The notes under the pieces were generated by a model. That model made no database searches, had not been told where the DNA came from, and was given only the letters and a program-made list of their open reading frames with translations. Positions 26,223 to 34,911 of a stretch of DNA of 64,000 bases are shown piece after piece (the first letter of the stretch is position 1; each line of letters starts with the position of its first letter). This DNA is from Aldehydirespirator sp965200005 (GTDB lineage Bacteria; Actinomycetota; Acidimicrobiia; Acidimicrobiales; Aldehydirespiratoraceae), in NCBI GenBank assembly GCA_965200005.1, contig OZ241331.1, forward strand, positions 2,604,001-2,668,000. The letters run 5' to 3'. Made by a program: the position numbers and the translations under genes.

Positions 26223-27608
26223 ATGGTGCTCGAGGCGTTCCGGCAGGTTGATGCGGGTGTAAGTGAGATGTTGGCCAGAGTGGATGGCGCGTCACTGGAT
26301 GACCTTCGTACGTGCCTTCACCGAGCGAAGTCTGTTCGCGCCAGATTCGATGCCTTCTATGCTAAGTCTGCACACTTGATCGCTGCCGTAGAGCGTCATG
26401 GTGACAGTGGTGCTGGTGCACTCGTCGAGTCAACCGGAATCTCGCAACGCGAAGCTCGTAGTCACACCGAAACCGCGAAGCGACTACGGGAGATGCCACG
26501 GTTGCGAGAGGCAGTCGAGTCCGGAGAGGTGAGCTTTCGCAACGCTGAACGACTCGCGAAGGCAGCAAACGAGACTGGCAGCTCAGCAGTTGAGTCAGAC
26601 ACCTAGTTGTTGAAGAAAGCAGCTTCGTTGACTGATGATCAGTTTGCGCGGACTGCGCGCCGTTGGAGTCGCGATCACCAAAGCGATCAGGGTGAGGCAC
26701 GGCATGCCAGGTTGCGTCAACGTCGCAGTGTGCGGATCTTTGATGGCGATGATGGCATGAAGCATCTACGGGCCTGTCTCGATCCCGTTACTGGTGCTCG
26801 AATGACTAACCGACTGCGAAACTTTGCCAAGGCCTTGTATGACAGCGACAAACAGAGCGCCGCGATTAGCCGCTCCTTTAGGCGCCGCAGTTTCGATCAG
26901 TGCATGGCAGACGCTCTGGATGCGCTGACGGCCGGCTCCGGCGGTGGCAGTGGCGCGTCTTGCGCAACGTCACTGTCTGGGTATGCAGAAATCAGCGTTG
27001 TTGCACACCTCGATCACGCTTCGGGTCGTCTCGTGGCGGAATTGGTTGGCGGTGATCCGCTACCACCAAGCATCCTGGATGAGTTGATGTGCAACTCAAC
27101 ACTCACCGGAGTTCTATTCAGTTCCAAGGGAGTTCCGCTGTGGCAGGGATACACCAAACGCAGCGCCACAGCGGCTCAACTCAAAGCACTCAGAGCACGA
27201 GATCAAGGTTGTATCGGCTGTGGAGCGAACCCGGTGATCTGTCAAGCCCATCACGTAATGCCATGGTCCAAAGGCGGAGGCACCGACATAACCAACATGG
27301 TCCTCGTCTGCTGGAACTGTCACGACAAGATCCATCACCACAACTGGCAAGTCACCCGTCGAAACGGAAAACGAACACTCATTCCGCCGAACGGACCGAA
27401 CTACGGCCCTGCCCGAGCCGAACGGCCACTCACCCAAACACCCCGCCATGCTCGCCAGACGCGACCACCACCGAGCCGATCGCACAAAGGACGCCTACAT
27501 GACCAAACTGCGGCTGCGACTCCACACAGTTCCGGGCGTAGTAAGCACACCGAACCCGTTAACGGTCAAGCCGCCAAGCCAGATCTCCAATCCCGACTAG
27601 ACCTTTGA
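26223..27608 (+). pseudogene. DUF222/HNH endonuclease-family gene interrupted by an in-frame TAG
   Basis: A 461-codon frame typical of the actinobacterial DUF222 plus HNH ('13E12 repeat') family. The first 127 codons give the N-terminal DUF222 helices; a TAG at 26604-26606 stops translation, and the same frame then continues without a break (LLKKAASLTDDQFARTARRW) to the HNH domain (CIGCG ... AHHVMPWSKGGG ... CWNCHDKIHHH). Relatives have a glutamate before LL, so GAG to TAG is the simplest origin. Everything else looks intact, which suggests a recent lesion, readthrough or sequencing error. A separate start at the TTG at 26607 is unlikely because it would cut the DUF222 domain in half. Confidence 0.85.
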
Positions 27609-27683
27609 CACCAGAGTTGCCACTGAACAATCTCAGTGTGTGGCCGAAGACCTAGGTGTATCCGCGGTGTTGAGGAGGTTGGT

Positions 27684-28757
27684 TTGATCGATACGCCAGC
27701 TGTTGTCGTGGACTGGGCGCAGGTGCAGGCGAATCTTGCTGAAGCGGCGTCGGTTTGTGCCCGCGAGGGGGTCGCGCTGCGTCCTCACGCCAAGACGCAC
27801 AAGAGCGGGATGCTGGCTCACGAGCAGATCAGTCACGGAGCGACCGGTGTGACGGTCGCCAAGGTAGCGGAAGCCGAGTACTTCGTGGACGAAGGAATCG
27901 ATGACGTCTTCGTGGCCTATCCCACCATTGGGCGGCCGAAGGTCGATCGTCTCGTTGCCCTAGCACGCCGTGCTCGGATCATTGCTGGTGTCGAGAGCGA
28001 TGTCGGGGTGCGACACCTTGCCCATGCTGCCTCCGACGCCGGAGTCGTGGTCGAGGTTCGGATCGAGATCGAGTGCGGTCTGCGCCGAACCGGAGTGCTA
28101 CCAAGCGATGTGCTGCGCCTGGCCGAGATGATCGCCGAGTCCCCACATCTCCGGCTTGAGGGCATCTTCACCTTTCGATCCACAAACTTCCCAGAGGCTT
28201 ATGGCCGCCCGGCAGCAGAGTTGGGGGCCGAAGAAGGGCAACTCCTTGTCGCCGCTGCTGAACTGCTGCGGTCCCACGGTCATGTTGTGGAGTCTGTGAG
28301 CGCGGGCTCGACCCCTACCTACGCCGCGGTCGCTTCAGTTGACGGCGTCACGGAAGTGCGCCCCGGCACGTACGTATTCCACGACGCGATGACCGTTGAA
28401 GACGGTGTCGCGTCGCTTGAATCTGTCGCACTGCGTGTCCGAACGACCGTGATCGCGACTCCGTCCTCTGGGCTCGTCGTCGTTGACGCCGGCTCCAAGA
28501 CACTCGCCGGTGATGTTGGCCGCACGCGGCTCGGCACCGTCGGCTACGGAGTAGTGATCGGTGGTGGCACAGTGGTTCGCCTCAACGAAGAACACGGCAT
28601 GGTCAAGCTTCCAGACGAGCGCTCCGTCCGTGTTGGTGACCAACTTGACATCGTACCCATGCACGTGTGCACCGTCGTCAACCTCTCCGACTACATGCAC
28701 GTCACACACCCGCACAAGCCCCCAATCCAAGTCGGAGGCCGGGGACTACGCACCTAG
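27684..28757 (+). CDS. PLP-dependent D-threonine aldolase / D-serine dehydratase-like protein
   Basis: About 357 residues with the alanine-racemase-like N-terminal barrel. The PLP-lysine motif RPHAKTHKS (about residues 33-41) is diagnostic of the D-threonine aldolase and DSD1-type D-serine dehydratase family. The C-terminal metal-binding HVCTVVNLSD segment is also present. The TTG at 27684 is chosen because GAGGAGG lies 6 nt before it and the family N terminus (IDTPAVVVDW) follows directly. It would cleave D-beta-hydroxy amino acids to glycine and an aldehyde, or dehydrate D-serine; which one cannot be decided here. Confidence 0.85.
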   Translation: MIDTPAVVVDWAQVQANLAEAASVCAREGVALRPHAKTHKSGMLAHEQISHGATGVTVAKVAEAEYFVDEGIDDVFVAYPTIGRPKVDRLVALARRARIIAGVESDVGVRHLAHAASDAGVVVEVRIEIECGLRRTGVLPSDVLRLAEMIAESPHLRLEGIFTFRSTNFPEAYGRPAAELGAEEGQLLVAAAELLRSHGHVVESVSAGSTPTYAAVASVDGVTEVRPGTYVFHDAMTVEDGVASLESVALRVRTTVIATPSSGLVVVDAGSKTLAGDVGRTRLGTVGYGVVIGGGTVVRLNEEHGMVKLPDERSVRVGDQLDIVPMHVCTVVNLSDYMHVTHPHKPPIQVGGRGLRT

Positions 28758-28874
28758 CCCGCGTCACCTGGTCGAAGACCTCTCCTTCGTCCCAGTCCCA
28801 TGCGCAGAAGACGCCCTTGCTGGCGAGATGGCTCAGGTCAATCTCTCCCTCTTCGCCACTGGCGAAGCGAATCC

Positions 28875-28920
28875 ACTATCCCGCGGCTTAGCCACCAACA
28901 TCCTCACTTCAGTGGTGGGC
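28875..28920. repeat. Degenerate copy of the druE 3' end
   Basis: About 46 bp beginning ACTATCCCGCGGC match the last codons of the DUF1998 helicase (25731-25776) at roughly 80% identity, and the same frame encodes LSRGLATNIL where the helicase has LSRGLAFNIL. The segment between the two copies holds the HNH gene and the D-threonine aldolase-like gene. It may be the remains of a second helicase gene or one end of an insertion. Confidence 0.55.
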
Positions 28921-28956
28921 CCAGTTCCACACTCGGCATTGACTCGGTAACTCGTT

Positions 28957-28982
28957 GGCCCCCGAGCCGCCAGTCGGGGGCC
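28957..28982. terminator. GC-rich hairpin downstream of the aldolase-like gene
   Basis: GGCCCCCGA (28957-28965) and TCGGGGGCC (28974-28982) form a perfect 9-bp stem with an 8-nt loop. No T run follows. It is the only strong hairpin in the 401-bp gap 28758-29185 before the CobC-like gene; no cobalamin riboswitch core was found in that gap. Confidence 0.45.
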
Positions 28983-29185
28983 TCAACCGGGTGTGCCCCG
29001 AGCGTAGGTGTCCAACGCGACAGCTAGTTTGCCGATTGTGGCGGCCCAGTTCAGCACAAGAAACCAGGTGCACCGGGTCCCGAGCCTAAGGCCGCGTTGG
29101 ATCGTCATCCACCATTGCCTCAATTTCGACTGCGCTGCGACGACTTGCAACAGGGCAGTTGCTAACTGAACGCATCAGAGCTGGC

Positions 29186-30163
29186 ATGGAGAGTTCAAAG
29201 GCAGAGGTTGAGGTCCCTGGCGCTGGTGATCACGGTGGTGACGGTCCCGCTATTGCTAAAGCCTTGGGAGTCGAAGCCTCGGCCATACTCGATCTGTCGA
29301 AGACTCTCAACCCATTCGCCCCCAACGTCGCCACCCTCGCGGTGCGACATCTTGAGTCGCTCCGGCACTATCCGAACGCGATCGATGCGACGGCTGCGGC
29401 TGCGTGCGCCCTGGAGGTGCCAGCTAATCGTCTCCTCTTGACTAACGGATGCAGTGAAGCGATCTCGCTTGTTGCTACCGAACTCGGCGGGCGCCCGGCA
29501 TGTGAGCCCGACTTTGGGCTGTATCCGCGATCTGGCAGCGGCCCGCGGTGGCGCAGCGATCCTCACAACCCCACCGGTGTCCTGGCAAGTAATTCCGACG
29601 TAGCAGATATCTGGGATGAAGCCTTCTATCCCCTCTCCGTGGGTCGCTGGTCATCCGGCCGTTCGCCGATACTGCTGGGATCGTTCACAAAGGTGTTTGC
29701 ATGCCCAGGCCTGAGACTTGGTTACATCATCTGCGACGATGTAGCGCGCTTTGCGCGCCACCAGCCCGAATGGTCGGTGGGGTCGCTGGCCTTGGCTCTA
29801 CTGCCCGAATTGCTCGAGCTCGCAGACTTGCAAGCATGGTGTCGCCGGATAGCAACTGCCAGACAGCACTTGGTTGACGTGTTGAATCAGCGGAACTATC
29901 CCGTGCGCTCTACAGATGCACCGTGGGTGCTCGTGTATGCGCCTGGACTCCGCACGAGTCTTGCCCATCAAGGTGTGCTCGTGCGGGATTGCAGTAACTT
30001 CTCGATGCCAGGGTGGGTGCGTATCGCGGTACCAGACGAAGAGGGCTTGCAACGTCTCGAAGATGCGCTCGACAGTCTCGAGTCAAGCCTGGGTCGTAGC
30101 GTCACCAATGTCGCACTGTCCCTAATCGACTCGAACGATCACGCATCAGTCACGAACTCATGA
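29186..30163 (+). CDS. CobC/CobD-like aminotransferase (threonine-phosphate decarboxylase type), compact form
   Basis: About 325 residues of fold-type I PLP enzymes. HGGDGPAIAKALG and LDLSKTLNPFAPN near the N terminus are the CobC/CobD signature; DPHNPTG, WDEAF and SFTKVFACPGLRLGYI (PLP lysine) follow. The segment between GLYPR and DPHNPTG is about 35 residues shorter than usual. The family makes (R)-1-amino-2-propanol phosphate for the cobalamin side chain. The next gene, overlapping by 4 bp, is CbiB, which uses that product. The start is either the ATG at 29186 or the TTG at 29159. Confidence 0.82.
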   Translation: MESSKAEVEVPGAGDHGGDGPAIAKALGVEASAILDLSKTLNPFAPNVATLAVRHLESLRHYPNAIDATAAAACALEVPANRLLLTNGCSEAISLVATELGGRPACEPDFGLYPRSGSGPRWRSDPHNPTGVLASNSDVADIWDEAFYPLSVGRWSSGRSPILLGSFTKVFACPGLRLGYIICDDVARFARHQPEWSVGSLALALLPELLELADLQAWCRRIATARQHLVDVLNQRNYPVRSTDAPWVLVYAPGLRTSLAHQGVLVRDCSNFSMPGWVRIAVPDEEGLQRLEDALDSLESSLGRSVTNVALSLIDSNDHASVTNS

Positions 30164-31125
30164 GACTGCGTGCCAACCGACAACAGAAGCGCACAACGCG
30201 TATCGAAGCACTAGCTAGAAGATGTGGAGCCGTGGCGTGCGGGCTGTTGATCGACCGGGCAGTCGGAGAACCACCAGCGAACGTCCACCCAGTTGCTGGG
30301 TTTGGTGCGGCCATGAACCGACTCGAGCACCTCACCTGGGCCAACAGCCGGGGGCGAGGCGTCACCTATGCGTTGGCCGGGATATTGCTGGGCGTGGTCG
30401 GTGGACGCATGACAGGATCACTTCCGACGGCTACCGCGACTGTTGTCTCTGGCCGCGAACTGCGCCGTGTGGCACGAGTTGTCTGTGATCGGCTCGAGGC
30501 AGGAGATCTGACTGGAGCACGCCAAGAGTTACCCGCCCTCGTGGGACGAGACACTCAGCAACTTGAAGAGTCTGATATCGCTGCAGCGGTGATCGAGTCA
30601 GTAGCGGAGAACAGCGTGGACGCCGTGTTTGCAGCAGCGTTTTGGGGTGTCGTCAGCGGCGCGGGCGGTGCCGGCGCTTACCGTGCAATCAACACCATGG
30701 ACGCCATGGTTGGCCACCGAAACGTCCGCTACGAGAACTTCGGCTGGGCTGCAGCACGACTTGATGACATAGCCAACTGGTTGCCAGCACGTCTGTTTGC
30801 ATTCGCGGTGATGTTGGCCCACCCCCGCAGAGCACCTCGCATGATCAAGTTCATCAAACGAGACGCGAGCCGCCACCCGTCACCTAACGCGGGATTAGCC
30901 GAGGTTGCTGTTGCGGCGGCGCTCGGTTGCCAGCTTGGAGGGACGCTCAGCTATGGAGGCTCGCAGCAAGACCGCCCGCACTTAGGCGATGGTCCGAGGC
31001 CGACCGTGTCGGATGCCAGGGCAGCAATCGCTCTGACCAACCGGATCGAACTCGGCCTAGTCGCAACGCTCGCTGCCGTTTGGCCGGCCTATGAGCTGTC
31101 GAGCCGCCTGTTGAGAAGATCGTGA
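30160..31125 (+). CDS. cbiB: Adenosylcobinamide-phosphate synthase
   Basis: A 321-residue integral membrane enzyme (CbiB, also called CobD in the aerobic pathway) that attaches the aminopropanol arm to adenosylcobyric acid. Typical segments are LLIDRAVGEPPANVHPVAGFG near the N terminus, ESVAENSVDAVFAAAFWG in the middle, and the RAINTMDAMVGHRNVRYENFG and DDIANWLPARL blocks. It is coupled by ATGA to the aminotransferase upstream. Together with cobO and the importer it suggests corrinoid salvage with lower-ligand assembly; no corrin-ring synthesis genes are in the window. Confidence 0.93.
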   Translation: MRLRANRQQKRTTRIEALARRCGAVACGLLIDRAVGEPPANVHPVAGFGAAMNRLEHLTWANSRGRGVTYALAGILLGVVGGRMTGSLPTATATVVSGRELRRVARVVCDRLEAGDLTGARQELPALVGRDTQQLEESDIAAAVIESVAENSVDAVFAAAFWGVVSGAGGAGAYRAINTMDAMVGHRNVRYENFGWAAARLDDIANWLPARLFAFAVMLAHPRRAPRMIKFIKRDASRHPSPNAGLAEVAVAAALGCQLGGTLSYGGSQQDRPHLGDGPRPTVSDARAAIALTNRIELGLVATLAAVWPAYELSSRLLRRS

Positions 31126-31170
31126 TGCACGCGGAGGCGTGGCGAACTTGACCGCTGCCGACGTCGGGCG

Positions 31171-34100
31171 TTAACCGTTGTCCAGGGTTAGTTTGAATGA
31201 GTCGCTGACATCGTCGCCGTACTGGTCGGTGGCGATGATCTCGATGCTCAAGTCCTGCGACACGGCATGACCGCCGATCAGGGTGAGCACGGTGCCCGAC
31301 CAGCTGCCGCTCACCTTGTTGCGGGCCAGGGTGCCGAGCTTCCCGGTGCGCACGACGCCCGTGCGCTGGTGCGTGGTCGTGACCATCACCTCATAGGTGA
31401 GGCCGTCGCCGACGAAATAGCTGGTCATGTCGAGCACGAACGTTTCACCATCCGAGAGCGTGATGTCGTCGAACGTACCGATCAGCGTCGCCGAGAGCTT
31501 TGGCATCGCTGAGGCCGTCTCCGACCACTCGCCGTTGCCAGCGGCGTTTACGGCGCGAACGCGGAAGTCGTAGGTGGTGCCGTTGGTCAGACTGCTGACG
31601 GTGGTCGACAGCTCGGTCAGGCCGCTTGTCGTGTCGGGGCCCTGCGACCAGTCGCTGTCGATGCCGATATCCAGCTGGTAGCTGTCAACATCGGCGCCGT
31701 CCGAAGGCGCGGTCCAGCTGACAGTTACCTGACCGTCGCCGGCGTTCAGCGTCAGCTGACCGGCCTGGCCCGGCAGAGCTAGTGGATTCGTCGTGTCGGT
31801 ATCCGAAGCCCAGGGCGAGGCGTAGAGCCGCTTGCCCTCGTGATCGATCACGCTGCGCACGAAGAGCCGATACTCGGTCTCAACGGCCAGACCGTCAATG
31901 ACCGCGCCAACTGCGCCGAAGGACGGGACATCGGCCGCGTCGACCAGCGTGGACGGTGCCTCGGCTGCTGTGTCGTCGCTGTAACCGAGCTCGTAGGTGG
32001 CGTGCGGGTTGTTGCCGTCGGCCACATCACTGATCTCCCACGACAGCGACATTGCTGTCGACGAGTCGGGGTCTGCTACCGCCAGCGCGTTGAACGGAGC
32101 CGAGGCTGGCGTCGCGCCGACGGCCTGCTCCGAGGCATCGCTGCAGGTCGCATCGCTGGGCGTTGCGCCGCACCAGCGCGCCTCCACCTCGTAGAGCTGA
32201 CCGATGACCAGGTTTGCCTCAGTCGAGCCGTTGACCCGCTCGCCCGACACCGACGCGTCCACCAGCGTCGTCCAGTCGCTCCAGCTGGCGCCAGTGACTT
32301 TGCCGCGCAAGCGGTACTGACTGTTGGTAGCGACGTGGTCGGAGCTGTCGGGCGGAGCAGCGAAGGACACATCGAGAGTCTGCGCAGTCGTGCTGGTACT
32401 GGTCTCGATCGTGAGGCCAGTGGGACGCCCATTGGACGGCGTGGCGGTGACCGTCGCCGACCACGGGCCGGTTTCGTCGTCTGACTGGGCGCGTACACGG
32501 AAGGCGTAGGTGACGCCGTTTTCGAGTCCCGAGATGGACGCTGACATGTCGGTTACCGTCTGGCTGCCGCCCTCGCTCCAGTCCTCGCCCTCGACCGTGT
32601 AGCCGACCTCGTAGCTCTGCGGGCCGGACGGCTCCTCGTTGTCGTCGGCGTTCGAGTGTGCGGTGCTGGACAACGTGCCAACGCCGAGCGCACCGCCGCC
32701 CACCTGGCCGTCCTCTTCTTCCTTGTCATCATCCGGCATCTCCCAGGACAGACCCACGGCGCCATCGCCCGGTTTCACCCGCAGATTGTCCGGCGTGCCC
32801 AAACTGCCGGCGTTGCCGTCGACGACGGTCTCGAACTTGACCCGGACCGTCTCATTCATCGACAAGCTCAGGCCTTTGGGGGGACCCCTCCAATATGTAC
32901 CACTGCGAGTTCGGCTCAGATCCGAGCCCAGCGTGTAGGTCTCGTCCTTCAAGAAGACCTTCAAATCATCCGTGTCTGCAGGCAGCCCCGTACTCGTGCT
33001 CAACTCAAAATACGTGTCACCTCCTGACGGAGTCATCAGTTGCAGGTGCCACACCGTGTACGTCACGCCCCTATAGGTGAAGGTGTCGGGCTCGAGTGAG
33101 CCGTATTTGGAAGCCCCTTGGTTGTCATATCCGCGATAGACAGTGCCAGTCGAGCCCGTACCGCCCCTTACCACCATGGTCGCGTGCGCGGGCGAGGTGT
33201 TGCTGAAATTGACCTTGACAGTCTCGTTCTCGCTCAGGCTCAGGTCCTTGTCGTCCCCCACCCACAATTCGAGAGTCGAGTTCCAAGTCAGATCCGTGCC
33301 CAGCGTGTAAGTCTTGTCCTTGAAGACGATCTTCAGATCGGACGTGCCGGAAGGCAGATCTGGAGTCGTATCCAGGCGCACATTGCCGTTTCCCTCATTC
33401 AGAGTACTTACCGTGTACGTCGTGTCGTTATAGGTGAAGGACTTGGGTTCGAGTTCGCCGAACCCGGTCGATGGATCGTCGTGAAACCCTCGAGTAATAG
33501 TCCCTCCGGACGTTAGCTCACCCACGGTCATGTTGGCGTCGAGCACGGTGCCCGGCGTGGCGCACGCGGCGGTGTTGTAGGGCGAGTCGTCGCCGTCGTC
33601 AAACACCGCCTTCACGTGCACGCAGTACTCGTCGCCGTTGTCCAGCAGATTTATTGTGTGCGGGCTGGTGGCGGTGAGGCCGGCGTCCGGCGTCCATTGC
33701 CCCCCCCCGGATTCGTTATTCTTCCACCGCAGCTTGTAGGAGTCGGCGTCGATCACCGGCGACCAGCTCACCGTCACTTTGCCATCGCCCGGCGTGACCG
33801 TCAGGTTGTCCGGCCGGTTGTCGTCGTCTGGCGTGACGCACACGGCCGGGTCGCGCAGCGGATTGCCGCGCCCCTCGATACGCGTGTACACCGCCACGCA
33901 GACCTCCGTGTCATTGGACAGGCCGGTGATATTCGTGGGGCTGGTGGCGGGGTCCACCTGGTTCCAGGACCCGGTGCCGCCCGCGCGCCAGTCGATATAG
34001 TAGCTCAAGGCGTCCAGCACCGGCGTCCAGGTCACCCGGAGCTGCGCATCGCCTTTCTCTACCGTCACATTTTTTGCCACGCCGTTGTTCGGCGTGCCCC

Positions 34101-34911
34101 GCACCGCATCCGCCCAGGTGGTCGTCGTGCCGGTCACCGCACCCACCTGTAATTCATATGCGGTACCGTCGGTGAGTCCCTCGATCTTGTGCGGACTGTT
34201 GACGTTCTCCACCGTGGTCCAGTCCTCCGTGCCCCGCTCCCGATAGCGCACCGTGTGCGACTCCGCGCCCGGCGCCCAGGAAAGCTGCAGCTTGTCGTTG
34301 CCGGCCAGCACCCGGACATCGACCGGCGTGCCGTCGTTCGGGACGACGCGGACCCTGGCACTGTTCTCGGTCTCCGTGCCGTAAACGGCGACCACCCAGA
34401 GCTCCACCGCCACGCCGTTGGTGCGGCCCGTGAGCGTGTAGGGGCTGTTGACGCCGGACTCGGACTGCTCGCTGCCACCCTCGGGCTGGTAGCGCAGGTC
34501 GTAGCGGTCCGGTGTCGTGCCCGCCGGCGCCGTCCAGCTAATGGTGATCGCACCGTCGCCCGGTGCCGCTTTCACATTGCCGGGCGCGGCGCCGGTGGTG
34601 ACGCTGACCGTGGACGACCACTTTGTTTCGCCGAACATGGCACCGACCTGCACCTCGTACTCGATCTCGTCGTCGAGGCCGGTGATCGTGTACGGCGTGC
34701 TGACGTCATCGACCGTGGTCCAGTCCATCTCGTCTTTCACCCGGTAGCGCACACGGTGCGATTCACCCAGCCCGGGCGTCCATGTCACGATCATCCTGTC
34801 GCGGCCCGCTTGCGCCGTCACGTTGCTCGGAGCAGCGGCGGTGTAGGTGCTGAACTTGACTGGGACACTCTCGCCGGTGGTCAGGCTCAGGCCCTTGTCA
34901 TTGCCCTCCAC
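31171..34911 (-). pseudogene. FN3 giant protein, fragment 4 (C terminus)
   Basis: 1246 codons: the end of a second-type module, about nine FN3 domains, two more second-type modules, and a C-terminal domain beginning LIGTFDDITLSDGETFVLD that resembles cadherin/Ig-like putative repeats. No LPXTG motif, membrane anchor or type IX sorting domain is visible at the C terminus. Confidence 0.7.

Noticed and set aside
26607..27608. Separate HNH gene starting at the TTG after the TAG
   Set aside because: The start would fall in the middle of the DUF222 domain with no ribosome binding site; better explained as one interrupted gene.
28983..29158. Possible second cobalamin riboswitch ahead of the CobC/CobD-like gene
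   Set aside because: No GGTG...AATCC, CACTGT box or terminal GCCTGCC element could be found; only a GC-rich hairpin.
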